Assembly: GCA_963991145.1 (NCBI GenBank)
Contig: CAXDOZ010000026.1
Location: forward strand, 1-25,334
Reading direction: 5' to 3'
Length of the DNA stretch: 25,334 nt
From: CAXDOZ01 sp963991145
GTDB taxonomy: Bacteria > Bacteroidota > Bacteroidia > Chitinophagales > JABDMM01
Positions 1 to 8,287 of this stretch are shown here, piece by piece. Under the pieces are notes generated by a model, which searched no databases, was not told the DNA's origin, and saw only the letters and a program-made list of their open reading frames with translations. Numbering within the stretch: the first letter of the stretch is position 1; every line of letters starts with the position of its first letter. Both the position numbers and the translations under genes were made by a program.

Positions 1-407
1 CTAAAATATTGATTGACAAAGACCGATTGTTCTTCATTGATTGTTTTCTCTGTAAGCAAAAAGATATTGTTCTCCGCCAACTCGTTTATAAGCGTTTCAA
101 AGACCTCTTCAAACTGGGTTTGCAGTTCTACTACTTTGGCTTGAATCTCCTTGAGTACCGCTTTTGCCTCATTCCTTCTAGCTTTGTCATGCTCTGCCTT
201 GTAAATGTCTATCAGTCTTCGAAGGCTAGCCACCCGAACTCTAAAGAACTCATCGAGGTTATTGGAGAAAATTCCGAGAAAACGAATCCTCTCTATCAAA
301 GGAACCCTTTCATCAGCTGCCTCTTGAAGAACCCTTCCATTGAACTGCAACCAACTGATCTCTCTATTGGTGAGAGTTTTCTTTTTGGAGACTTTGGTTT
401 TACTCAT
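1..407 (-). CDS. ppk1: Polyphosphate kinase 1, N-terminal part (cut by window edge)
   Basis: Ppk1 makes inorganic polyphosphate from ATP through a phosphohistidine intermediate. Only the first ~135 residues are present; the frame is still open at base 1. After a short lysine-rich leader, residues ~14-65 carry the family N-terminal signature: NREISWLQFN, then RVLQEAADE, then PLIERIRFLGIFSNNLDEFF and RVRVA, nearly matching E. coli PPK. A helical, charged stretch follows (residues ~65-120), as expected for the N-domain; the catalytic histidines lie beyond the window. The ATG at 405-407 comes one base after the sixA stop (409-411), so the two genes are probably translationally coupled. The family call is secure; whether the rest of the gene is intact cannot be seen. 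Confidence 0.93.
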   Translation of the reverse strand, partial: MSKTKVSKKKTLTNREISWLQFNGRVLQEAADERVPLIERIRFLGIFSNNLDEFFRVRVASLRRLIDIYKAEHDKARRNEAKAVLKEIQAKVVELQTQFEEVFETLINELAENNIFLLTEKTINEEQSVFVNQYF

Positions 408-408
408 T

Positions 409-897
409 CTAGAATGGGTTTTTGGGATAATCAAATAGAAGGACTTCAGCAGTTTCGCATTCGCTCCATCTATTCACATTGAATTGAAAATGCAAGAACC
501 CTGCGGTAGGTACATTTCCATAGCTCTGTTGGCCAATATAGTTTGCAAATTCTGTTATACCCGGATTATGGGCAAAAAGCATCACTGAAGAGTATTCATC
601 ATTGACCTTCCTGACCTCATTTAAAAGTTGCCTGTAATCAGCATGAAAGAGATTTGGGATCATTTCAATTTCCCCAAGATCATATTCAATACTCCGACAC
701 ATAATTATTGCGGTATGTATGGCACGATTTGCCGGGCTGCTTATTACCAATTGCGGATAAAGACCCCTTTCCTGAGTTCTTCTTCCCATCTCATAAGCAG
801 CTTTAACTCCACGATTATTTAAAGGTCGATCGATATCAGCCCAGCTTGGCTGATCCCAGGATGATTTGGCATGACGGACAAGGAATAGTTCTTTCAC
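409..897 (-). CDS. sixA: SixA-type phosphohistidine phosphatase
   Basis: This is a small histidine phosphatase (162 aa; E. coli SixA is 161 aa). The catalytic R8-H9 sits in LVRHAKSSW, a second conserved arginine (R58) in SSPANRA, and the second histidine (H110) in FAHNPG. There are no added domains and no signal peptide, so it is cytoplasmic. SixA removes phosphate from histidines of signalling or phosphotransfer proteins; the partner here is unknown. The only start giving the full N-terminus is the GTG at 895-897. The terminator of the upstream sod gene ends about 16 bases before this start. The stop is one base from the ppk1 start, so the pair is probably one unit. Sibling phosphatases of the branch (other small-substrate acid phosphatases) are less likely, given the SixA length and the RHAKS motif. 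Confidence 0.9.
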   Translation of the reverse strand: MKELFLVRHAKSSWDQPSWADIDRPLNNRGVKAAYEMGRRTQERGLYPQLVISSPANRAIHTAIIMCRSIEYDLGEIEMIPNLFHADYRQLLNEVRKVNDEYSSVMLFAHNPGITEFANYIGQQSYGNVPTAGFLHFQFNVNRWSECETAEVLLFDYPKNPF

Positions 898-904
898 ATT
901 AGAA

Positions 905-934
905 AATTAAAAAAAGGCGCAGAATCTGCGCCTT
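905..934 (-). terminator. Rho-independent terminator of the sod gene
   Basis: A perfect 9-bp stem, AAGGCGCAG (914-922) with CTGCGCCTT (926-934) and a 3-base loop, is followed on the minus strand by a run of T (plus-strand A tract 909-915). It lies 27 bases beyond the superoxide dismutase stop, just before sixA. The T tract lies only on the sixA side, so the signal acts on minus-strand transcription. Confidence 0.85.
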
Positions 935-961
935 CAAAGATGTTGAATTAACTTTTTCTTG

Positions 962-1696
962 TTACTTGGAATGTGCTTCTATCAGATAGTCCAACCTGGC
1001 AGAAACATTTCCCCAATCAACTACAGATTTCATCCAGGAACCAAGATATGCAGTTCTGTCATTTTGATATCTCAGGTAATAAGCGTGTTCCCAAACATCA
1101 CAAACTAAAATTGGGATACTAACCCATTGACCAAGGTTTTGATGTTTTTCTGCCTGAAGAATTACAAGAGAATCTGATACGGGCTGATAGGCTAAAATTC
1201 CCCATCCTGATCCTTCTACCTTTGATGCAGAAGAGATAAAATACTTCATGAAGTTATCATCTGACCCGAAAGAATTCTTTATGTAGCTAAGCAGGGTTTT
1301 TGACATTTCACCAGGTTCAGGAGACATATTATTCCAAAATATGGTGTGAAGAAAATGACCTGAACCATGAAATGCCAGCTCTCGTTCCCAGTGCTTTACG
1401 AGACTGTAGTCATCATTAACGATCATCTCTTTTATCTTGTTTGTGGCCTTGTTTAAACCATTCACATAACCTTGATGATGAATGCTATGATGAAGTTCCA
1501 TGGTTTGAGGGTCAATTGCCTCTTCCAAAGCATCATAACTATAGTTAAGGTCGGGCAATATAAACTCCCCTTTATCGTAGGCTTTGTCAATGCCGGGTAC
1601 TAGTCCTGCGGCGTAAGTGTTATTTGCAAATGCAGAACCCAAAACTGTTGCTCCTGCAGCTAGAGCTCCTGACTTTAAGAATGTTCTTTTATCCAT
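962..1696 (-). CDS. Fe/Mn-family superoxide dismutase with Tat-like leader
   Basis: Converts superoxide to oxygen and hydrogen peroxide. Counting from the ATG at 1694-1696 (244 aa), metal ligands are H69 (MELHHSIHHQGYV), H117 (GSGHFLHTIFW), D200 and H204 (DVWEHAYY). The N-terminus, KRTFLKSGALAAGA followed by a hydrophobic stretch to about A30, resembles a Tat signal in which KR replaces RR, so export to the periplasm is likely. The frame extends to a TTG at 1729, but the ATG fits the leader better. G113 occupies the place where FeSODs carry their active-site Gln, and a histidine (H185, in AEKHQNL) appears at or next to the MnSOD Gln146 site, so metal preference cannot be assigned from the usual rule. 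The gene starts 53 bases after the glycosyltransferase stop and ends at a terminator; it may be the last gene of that unit. Confidence 0.93.
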   Translation of the reverse strand: MDKRTFLKSGALAAGATVLGSAFANNTYAAGLVPGIDKAYDKGEFILPDLNYSYDALEEAIDPQTMELHHSIHHQGYVNGLNKATNKIKEMIVNDDYSLVKHWERELAFHGSGHFLHTIFWNNMSPEPGEMSKTLLSYIKNSFGSDDNFMKYFISSASKVEGSGWGILAYQPVSDSLVILQAEKHQNLGQWVSIPILVCDVWEHAYYLRYQNDRTAYLGSWMKSVVDWGNVSARLDYLIEAHSK

Positions 1697-1749
1697 TACT
1701 GTGTTTTTGGATGAATTGTGAATGGTCAAAAGTTACAAAGACCATTCCA

Positions 1750-2922
1750 TTAGCTTTCATTAATATCTAAAAACTTCTGATCGTAATCATTGATTTGTTT
1801 AGTCCAATCGTAATAGGCGACGAAGGGAGAAGTCACTTGTTTTCTGATAACGCTCACATCAAAAATTAGTCGCTGTAAACGATTTACCAGGTCCTTTTGA
1901 TCCTTGTAAAAGAAGGTTGATCTGTATGCCTCGGGTAGATGTTCAGGATAGGCTAATCTATCTGGCAATAAGGGAAAACAATCAGCATAGATCGTTTCAA
2001 CAACACTGCCCCCAAAGAAGTCCTGTACACTAGTGACCGGAGCAATATCGGCTCGTAAGAGCCACTTACAGTACTCTTCATCAGTTTCAGCATATCCAAA
2101 ATGAACTATCTCCTCTGAAAAATGGACTTTTGCCTCCTCAAACACTCCTGGTGATGAAGAGTACTCGCGACCCAATACTGCGAGCTTGAATTGAACTCCT
2201 CGTTGCTTCAACTCTCTCAAAGCTGAAAAGAAATCCTCAGGGTTTTTGTCGTATTCCCATCTGTGATTCCAAATGATAAGCGCCCTGTTAAACTTCTCTT
2301 CATTCCTGATCTCAGCCCTATACTTTTCTATTCTCTTTAAGTCCATACCCAATGAGAGCACAGAGGATTTCTCTTCTATCTCACTAACAGAAAAAAGATT
2401 CTTGTGGTCAGGGTAGATCTTAAGAAACTGGGGCAAAGCTCCGATGAAGCTTTCTTTATGAAAGTTTGAGTTGAAAAGAACTGTATCAGAAACTAATGCC
2501 GAACTGTAATTGATAAATGCGTAATGCAGGTCGCCTCCCACTTTCTTATCAGTATCGCGATCTGACCAGGGATAGGTAAGCTGATTCTCGTGGAAATAGG
2601 TCACGAACTTCTTTCCATGGCCAAACTCACCCAAAAGCGATTTGAACAAAGCGACATTCAACATATCAGAGCAAAGGAAGATATCCGGCCGCCAGGCAGC
2701 TTCAATGACTCTTTTTGCCAAAGTAATGGCTGAGCCATGCATTCTCCATTTCCAGTGATTCCCGTTTAATCCCTCAATTCGAATATCATATTGAGAGTGG
2801 TCCTTTATACCCTCGGCCCAGGCCTTATGGCTCTCAACCATAAACGGCTCTACAATCAGGATCTTCAATGGTGGATTGCTTTCTTTCAAATCAGCCTTTA
2901 ATAGCGTGAAGAAAGAAAACAT
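1750..2922 (-). CDS. QTMAN/GTDC1-like glycosyltransferase (DUF3524 N-domain)
   Basis: A 390-aa protein of the family whose vertebrate member, GTDC1/QTMAN, transfers mannose from GDP-mannose to queuosine-34 of tRNA-Asp. Residues 19-32 (LKILIVEPFMVESH) and HWKWR at 56-60 begin the QTMAN N-domain. YFHENQLTYP (109-118), FNSNFHKESF (150-159), NHRWEYDKNPE (219-229) and DFFGGSVVE (301-309) line up with the same segments of GTDC1; the C-terminal half is GT4-like. No signal peptide or membrane segment is seen, so it is cytoplasmic. The ATG at 2922 adds ~18 residues before the conserved region; a TTG at residue 19 is the alternative. It follows trhO by 20 bases in the same direction. The substrate in bacteria is not established to my knowledge, so tRNA-Q mannosylation is inference from family and neighbour. 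Confidence 0.85.
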   Translation of the reverse strand: MFSFFTLLKADLKESNPPLKILIVEPFMVESHKAWAEGIKDHSQYDIRIEGLNGNHWKWRMHGSAITLAKRVIEAAWRPDIFLCSDMLNVALFKSLLGEFGHGKKFVTYFHENQLTYPWSDRDTDKKVGGDLHYAFINYSSALVSDTVLFNSNFHKESFIGALPQFLKIYPDHKNLFSVSEIEEKSSVLSLGMDLKRIEKYRAEIRNEEKFNRALIIWNHRWEYDKNPEDFFSALRELKQRGVQFKLAVLGREYSSSPGVFEEAKVHFSEEIVHFGYAETDEEYCKWLLRADIAPVTSVQDFFGGSVVETIYADCFPLLPDRLAYPEHLPEAYRSTFFYKDQKDLVNRLQRLIFDVSVIRKQVTSPFVAYYDWTKQINDYDQKFLDINES

Positions 2923-2942
2923 TTGGCAATCTGTGGGAAAGA

Positions 2943-3977
2943 CTAGCCTTTTCTCACTCTGCCCTTATGTATTTCAGGATTGTAATGATTGATGCCTATC
3001 TCAGGTAATTTGGCTTGAGCTTCTGCCCTCTCTTCTTCGGGCAAACGCATGATATCCCGGCATTCAGGAGAGCAGGTATGCTCCATCTCTTCTGCGCAAT
3101 TCTTACACTGAATAAAAAGGATATGACAGGAAGGTTGAGCACAGTTTACATGAGTATCACAAGGTTCGCCACACTGATGACAACTCGAGAGTATTTCTTT
3201 TGAGATTGCCTCTCCCAGACGATCGTCGAATACAAAGTTCTTTCCCTTGTATTTATTCTCAAGTTCCTGCTGCTCTACCTGATGAGCGTAATTGATGATA
3301 CCGCCATTTAATTGATAAACATCCTTAAATCCTTTGTGCTTTAGGTATGCTGATGCTTTCTCGCAACGAATTCCTCCTGTGCAATACATAACCACAGGCT
3401 TATCCTTGCTATCTGCCAGTAAGTCAATGACATAAGGAAGTGCCTCACGGAAAGTCTCAACTGGTGGAGTGATTGCATTCTCGAAATATCCAACCTCTGT
3501 TTCGTAGTGATTTCGCATATCCACTACAATCGTATCAGGATTGGAGGTAAGTTCATTAAATGCCTTTGCGTCAAGGTGAACTCCTTTGTCTGTTACATCG
3601 AATGACTTATCGTCTAGACCATCAGCTACGATCTTATCTCTTACCTTGATTTTGAGCATATAGAATGAATGATCATCATTCTCTACAGCTTCGTTTAGTC
3701 GGATCTTACCTAAAAATTGATGGTTAAAGATCCAGGTCTTTAGAATCTCGAAATTTGCACTTGGAACTGAGATCTGTGCATTTACACCTTCATAAGAGAC
3801 GTAGATGCGCCCCATTACTCCAATGGCATAAAAAGCTCTGTACATCTCATCCCTGAATGCTTGTGGATCAGTGAGATGGACATACTTATAAAAGGAGATG
3901 GTCGTCCTGGGAGTTGAGTCCTCCTCCATTCGCTTCTTAAGCTCTTCTTTGTTTACCCTATTGTGTAATGCAGCCAT
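2943..3977 (-). CDS. trhO: tRNA uridine(34) hydroxylase, rhodanese family
   Basis: TrhO (YceA/YbfQ family) forms 5-hydroxyuridine at wobble position 34 of several tRNAs using oxygen. The 344-aa product has the family order: an N-terminal ferredoxin-like domain (FYKYVHL; then GRIYVSYEGVNAQISVP at ~56-72), a rhodanese domain with VVDMRNHYETEVG (~151-163), and the active-site loop CTGGIRCEK with the catalytic cysteine near residue 199. A Cys-rich C-terminal segment follows (SCHQCGEPC through CKNC to CSPEC, residues ~263-306). The longest frame begins at a TTG at 3989, but the ATG at 3975-3977 is a more usual start. It lies 41 bases after the ACMS decarboxylase stop and 20 bases before the QTMAN-like gene, so these are probably co-transcribed. 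The fit along the length is strong. Confidence 0.95.
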   Translation of the reverse strand: MAALHNRVNKEELKKRMEEDSTPRTTISFYKYVHLTDPQAFRDEMYRAFYAIGVMGRIYVSYEGVNAQISVPSANFEILKTWIFNHQFLGKIRLNEAVENDDHSFYMLKIKVRDKIVADGLDDKSFDVTDKGVHLDAKAFNELTSNPDTIVVDMRNHYETEVGYFENAITPPVETFREALPYVIDLLADSKDKPVVMYCTGGIRCEKASAYLKHKGFKDVYQLNGGIINYAHQVEQQELENKYKGKNFVFDDRLGEAISKEILSSCHQCGEPCDTHVNCAQPSCHILFIQCKNCAEEMEHTCSPECRDIMRLPEEERAEAQAKLPEIGINHYNPEIHKGRVRKG

Positions 3978-4018
3978 TTCAGCGTGCAAAGATAAGGCAT
4001 AGAGCTGTTTAGCGCATA

Positions 4019-5026
4019 CTAGTCAAAATGAGATTTGTCAATATTGAGCCACTCAAGAATTGAATTGCAGAAGATATCTTCCTTGATCTCGTCACTGTAA
4101 TCGGCATCTTCAATGTACTTGCCGATTTCCAGATCGCCTAATGGGAAAGGATAATCAGAACCGAGACAGATCTTTTTAGAGCCTACAATATCAAGGATAT
4201 AATCGAGCACTTTTTTATCGTGAGTGATCGAGTCTACCCAGAATTTCCCTAAGTACTCGCGCGGATTGATCGGGTTATCAATTGCCACAAGATCCGGGCG
4301 ACAGTTATATCCGTGTTCAACCCGGCCGATAGTGGCAGGGAATGATCCTCCCGCATGGGAGAAACAAACTCTTAAGTCTTTATAGCGCTCAAGAACCCCG
4401 GAAAAGATCATCGAGCAGATCGCTCTGCTTGTTTCAGCCGGCATTCCTACCAGCCATGGAAGCCAATACTTCTCCATATTCTCCTTACCCATCATATTCC
4501 ATGGGTGCACCATTACAGCCATTCCAAGCTCTTCGCAAGCTTTCCAAAGAATCTCGAAGTCCTGATCTCCAAGGTTCTTATCATTGATATTCGAACCAAT
4601 CTGGATTCCAGGGAGATTTAACTCCTCCTTGCATCTGTGAAGTTCCTTTACTGCTAACTCGGGATCTTGCATTGGAATCGTACCAAGAGCTATATAATTC
4701 TTGGGATACTTTGCTACGATTTCAGCGATATCGTCATTCAGATACTCACTCACCTCCAGTCCATCCTTGGGCTTTGCCCAATAACTGAACATCACCGGAA
4801 TAGTACAAATGACCTGCACCTGAGTATGGAATTTCTCATAGTCTTTAATTCTCACCTCAGGGTCCCAGCAATTTTCTTCGATCTCTCTAAAGAAACGGTC
4901 GCCCTGCATCATCCGGGCGAAGCCCGACCTGTGATGATCCAGGTAAATGAAATCTCCGTAACCAAACTTCTCAGCAAACTTTGGAAGTCGTTCCGGCAGA
5001 TAATGGGTGTGCATGTCAATCTTCAT
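4019..5026 (-). CDS. 2-amino-3-carboxymuconate-6-semialdehyde decarboxylase (ACMSD)
   Basis: A zinc amidohydrolase-fold decarboxylase that diverts ACMS of the kynurenine pathway away from quinolinate. From the ATG at 5024-5026 (335 aa) it shows the metal motif HTH (H6, H8), then MVHPWNMMG with the third histidine, PWLVGMPAETS, CFSHAGGSFP with the further histidine, and the catalytic aspartate in LGSDYPFPLG. These blocks match bacterial ACMSD (NbaD) almost residue for residue, so this is more specific than a generic amidohydrolase call. The frame reaches a TTG at 5035, nine bases upstream; the ATG is preferred. No signal peptide, so cytoplasmic. No other kynurenine-pathway gene is in the window; the neighbours are tRNA modification genes. 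A hairpin terminator separates it from the upstream Asp-box gene. Confidence 0.92.
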   Translation of the reverse strand: MKIDMHTHYLPERLPKFAEKFGYGDFIYLDHHRSGFARMMQGDRFFREIEENCWDPEVRIKDYEKFHTQVQVICTIPVMFSYWAKPKDGLEVSEYLNDDIAEIVAKYPKNYIALGTIPMQDPELAVKELHRCKEELNLPGIQIGSNINDKNLGDQDFEILWKACEELGMAVMVHPWNMMGKENMEKYWLPWLVGMPAETSRAICSMIFSGVLERYKDLRVCFSHAGGSFPATIGRVEHGYNCRPDLVAIDNPINPREYLGKFWVDSITHDKKVLDYILDIVGSKKICLGSDYPFPLGDLEIGKYIEDADYSDEIKEDIFCNSILEWLNIDKSHFD

Positions 5027-5050
5027 AGGGGGCAATTTGGCGTAAAGATA

Positions 5051-5081
5051 AAAGCGATAACAAATGCTTTGCTATCGCTTT
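5051..5081 (-). terminator. Hairpin terminator after the Asp-box gene
   Basis: A perfect 9-bp stem, AAAGCGATA (5051-5059) with TATCGCTTT (5073-5081), continues after one mismatch into CAAA/TTTG around a 3-base TGC loop. On the minus strand it is followed by a T-rich stretch (TATCTTTA). It begins about 12 bases past the Asp-box gene stop (5093-5095), and suggests that the ACMSD gene has its own promoter or receives only partial read-through. Confidence 0.6.
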
Positions 5082-5092
5082 ATTCTCATGTG

Positions 5093-8000
5093 TTAGTCTT
5101 TTAACTCGAGCTTCTCCATATCCTCGAATAATGGGATCTCGGCTTCCTCTATCATTTTCTGATAGGCCAGCCACTCATTCTCGTAAAAGGCGTTCATCCT
5201 TTCCATGGTCTTCATCACGTTTTTCTCGAGAATTTCTAAGGCCAAATCTGCAGTAGGACTTGGTTTGGCCATTCCCGTGTAAGTGTAAGAACCATAATGC
5301 CAAAGGTCATTGCTCAGATACTGAGTAACGTGATCATAACCATCAAAATCCTCTCTGTTCATGAACACCATTTTCATGGTTTGAACTGAGTCCATAATGA
5401 TCTTAGCCTCATTCTTCATATCCTTCTGCAAACTGTCTTCTACCAGGGAGATCATTGCATTAATCTCGGCCACTTTCTCTTCCGTTTCTTTTAAGCGTTC
5501 AAAGGCATCTGTGGTGAGCTGCACAATAGCTTCAATCCGCTCAACTTGCTCAGAACGAGCTTTAAGATCAGCTTCATTCAATTCAAATCTCGGATCGTAT
5601 TTCACTTCCACATCAGTACTAGCCGACCAGCGATCATAAGTTAAAACTGCAGTGTAGTTTCCAGGCATGACCCAATCTCCGCTTGGATCAGGCTTATTCT
5701 CCTTAGGACTGGTATGACTTGGCCAGTTCACGCCTTTTCTACTCATGTCCCAATAAACCCTGTTGAATCCTGTGTCAGCTTCAGACCAGAATGTTCTTAT
5801 CGTGTCTCCTGATTGGTCCAGGATCTGAACTATGATCATTCCCTGAAGGTGTTCTTTTACCGGCTTAAGCTGACCCTCTTCTTCACCTTCAAGCTCTTTT
5901 CGAGCTTCGTAATCTACCAATTCAGGAATATGACAGGTGATTGGAAGTCCAAATCGCTTGTTCTCTCCGATAAATACATCCTTTCCGGTGAAGCGAACAC
6001 CAGATGCGGGTTTGATATGCTTTTGATATCCAGGATTTAGGTTTTCAAAAACATAAAATGCTGCATCAGCAATAGAAGGGTCCATGCTAAGCTCTCTTAG
6101 CGGAGAAATATCATCAAATACCCAGGCTGCTCTACCAAATGTCCCAACAATAAGGTCGTGTTCTCTAGGATGGATCTTCATGTCGCGAGCTGGAGTAGAT
6201 GGGAAACCATTAGTCCATTTTTGCCAATCGTTTCCTCCATTTAAAGTGAAAAACAATCCATGATCAGTTCCTAAGAAGATCAGATCCTCTGCGATCGGAT
6301 CCCATGCAGCAGATAGTGAATGTCCCTGAACCTGCTTGCTATTGGCAATTCTTGTCCATGTACTTCCAAGATCCTCTGTTTTAAAGAGATAAGTTTCCCA
6401 GTTGTTTCTTCTGTAGTCATTAACTACAAGAAGCGCAGCATTCTCATCATGGGGTGATGCCTGAATAAATGGGATCCATGCTCCTTCCGGCATTCCCTTC
6501 ACTCTGGTATCAACTCGTGACCAGCTTTGACCACCATCGCTTGTTACATGCAAATAGCCGTCATCTGAACCTGTCCAGATTACTTGTGAATTTTTCGGAC
6601 TGACATCAATTGCTGTCAATGCGGTATAGTTCTCAGCTCTGGTAGCATCAATAGTTAATCCACCGCTCTGAGCCTGCTTCTGCTTAGCGGTATCATTGCT
6701 TGTCAGGTCTTCTGAGATGATCTCCCAGCTCTGGCCACAATCTGTACTCCTATGTAAATACTGAGACCCAAAGTAAATAGTACAGTCATAAGAAGGGTCC
6801 TGTGCAATTGGCGCATTCCAGTTGAATCTGAGAGGCTTGTCTTCTGGGTGAACAGGTTGGATGTATTGATCGAAACCAGTTTCACGATCATAATGATAGA
6901 CATTCCCACCCTGATACATGGCGAACCCGTAACGATTGTCGCGTTGATCTGGCATCACGTCGAATCCGTCTCCAAACATGACTTCATCCCAATGCGCATT
7001 GCGAATACCCCCTGTTTGCCATACAGAAGAAGGGCCAACCCATGAGCCATTATCCTGCATTCCTCCATAGATATTATATGGAAGGTCATCATCAATATTG
7101 ATATGATAGAATTGGGCAAGTGGCAATGTCTCGATAAACTCCCAGGTCTCTCCTCTGTCTCTTGAGATTGCCATTCCCCCATCGTTTCCATCAATCAAGA
7201 AGCTAGGGTTATCAGGGTGAATATAGAAGGCGTGGTGATCGGGGTGGATTGAGTTATACGGAAGAATCACATCAAAGGACTTTCCACCATCTTCACTCTT
7301 AGAGACTAATGAATAAAGGTTGTAAAGCCTGTTCTCGTTAGTAGGATCTATGTAAATATCGGCGTAGTAAAATGGTCTGTTTCCAATGTTCTTGGTAGAC
7401 ACCAAAGAGAAGTTGAAACCTCCGTCTGTAGACTTATAAAGTCCATTTGTCTTGGCTTCAACAAGAGCATAAACTACCTGAGGATTTGCTGCAGATACTG
7501 CAAGTCCGATTCTTCCCAGATGTCCTTCCGGCAATCCATTTTCACTGGTTCTTTCCACCCAGCTGTCTCCGCCATCATGTGTTACATATAGGCCGCTGCC
7601 TTCTCCACCTGAAGTGAAGAACCATGGCTTACGGTAATGGTGCCACATAGCAGCATATAGCTTATTTGGGTTTTCTGGATCGATGATAAGATCTGCACAA
7701 CCAGCGGTGTCATTGATAAAAAGTATGCTTTCCCATGTCTCTCCGCCATCCTGGCTTCTATAGACTCCTCTATCAGGATTTGGACCCCATGCAGAACCGG
7801 TAGCAGCTGCATAAATGGTGTTTGGATCATTGGGGTGGACGATGATCCTATGAATGCCTTTTGTATTCTCAAGGCCCATCAAATTCCAGCTTCTACCGGC
7901 ATCTAAGGTCTTGTAGATACCAGCCCCACTATTGTGTGAGTTTCGAGGATTACCTTCTCCTGTACCTGCCCATACCACACTAGGATTGCTTGGGTCAATT

Positions 8001-8287
8001 GCGATTGATCCAATTGACTGGATTGGCTGATCATCAAAGATTGGAGTCCATTCGATTCCACCTGAAGTAGATTTCCATACCCCACCCGAAGCGGTTCCGA
8101 TATAGATGATATCGGGGTTTGATCGAACTACGTCAATTGAGTTAATTCGGCCACTCATTCCGGCCGGACCTACATTTCTAGGTTGGAGTGCATCAAGCAC
8201 ATGATCGTCTACAAACTGTGAGTTTGCAGTGATACTTAGAATCGTAAATAGTGTTGTTAAGAGAAAAAATCTTCCCATCCTTATCAT
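5093..8287 (-). CDS. Secreted VPS10/sortilin-like Asp-box beta-propeller protein
   Basis: A 1064-aa exported protein. Residues 1-24 form a signal peptide ending near ANSQ. At least ten Asp-box motifs (S-x-D-x-G-x-x-W) run from about residue 70 to 690, for example KTLDAGRSW, RSQDGGETW, VTHDGGDSW, STDGGFNF, RSTDCGQSW and TSDGGQSW. This is the pattern of the ten-bladed sortilin/VPS10 propeller and of BNR/GH74-like proteins. Then comes an Ig-like stretch (WVMPGNYTAVLTYD) and a helical, charged C-terminus (~900-1060) likely to form coiled coil. I see no catalytic pair that would prove a glycosidase, and no T9SS sorting tail. Related proteins are common in Bacteroidota but mostly without known function; binding of peptides or glycans is inference. 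Start could be the ATG at 8287 or the one at 8278; a 10-bp hairpin covers the first. Confidence 0.85.
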   Translation of the reverse strand: MIRMGRFFLLTTLFTILSITANSQFVDDHVLDALQPRNVGPAGMSGRINSIDVVRSNPDIIYIGTASGGVWKSTSGGIEWTPIFDDQPIQSIGSIAIDPSNPSVVWAGTGEGNPRNSHNSGAGIYKTLDAGRSWNLMGLENTKGIHRIIVHPNDPNTIYAAATGSAWGPNPDRGVYRSQDGGETWESILFINDTAGCADLIIDPENPNKLYAAMWHHYRKPWFFTSGGEGSGLYVTHDGGDSWVERTSENGLPEGHLGRIGLAVSAANPQVVYALVEAKTNGLYKSTDGGFNFSLVSTKNIGNRPFYYADIYIDPTNENRLYNLYSLVSKSEDGGKSFDVILPYNSIHPDHHAFYIHPDNPSFLIDGNDGGMAISRDRGETWEFIETLPLAQFYHINIDDDLPYNIYGGMQDNGSWVGPSSVWQTGGIRNAHWDEVMFGDGFDVMPDQRDNRYGFAMYQGGNVYHYDRETGFDQYIQPVHPEDKPLRFNWNAPIAQDPSYDCTIYFGSQYLHRSTDCGQSWEIISEDLTSNDTAKQKQAQSGGLTIDATRAENYTALTAIDVSPKNSQVIWTGSDDGYLHVTSDGGQSWSRVDTRVKGMPEGAWIPFIQASPHDENAALLVVNDYRRNNWETYLFKTEDLGSTWTRIANSKQVQGHSLSAAWDPIAEDLIFLGTDHGLFFTLNGGNDWQKWTNGFPSTPARDMKIHPREHDLIVGTFGRAAWVFDDISPLRELSMDPSIADAAFYVFENLNPGYQKHIKPASGVRFTGKDVFIGENKRFGLPITCHIPELVDYEARKELEGEEEGQLKPVKEHLQGMIIVQILDQSGDTIRTFWSEADTGFNRVYWDMSRKGVNWPSHTSPKENKPDPSGDWVMPGNYTAVLTYDRWSASTDVEVKYDPRFELNEADLKARSEQVERIEAIVQLTTDAFERLKETEEKVAEINAMISLVEDSLQKDMKNEAKIIMDSVQTMKMVFMNREDFDGYDHVTQYLSNDLWHYGSYTYTGMAKPSPTADLALEILEKNVMKTMERMNAFYENEWLAYQKMIEEAEIPLFEDMEKLELKD

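Noticed and set aside
9..482. Long plus-strand open frame of 157 codons
   Set aside because: It is antisense to ppk1 and the sixA end, both of which are strongly recognised; the translation has no family features.
4667..5104. Plus-strand open frame of 145 codons
   Set aside because: Antisense to the ACMSD gene, whose residue-level match to the family is strong.
6703..8085. Several minus and plus open frames inside the Asp-box gene
   Set aside because: Out-of-frame shadows of a 1064-codon gene with regular Asp-box repeats in one frame.
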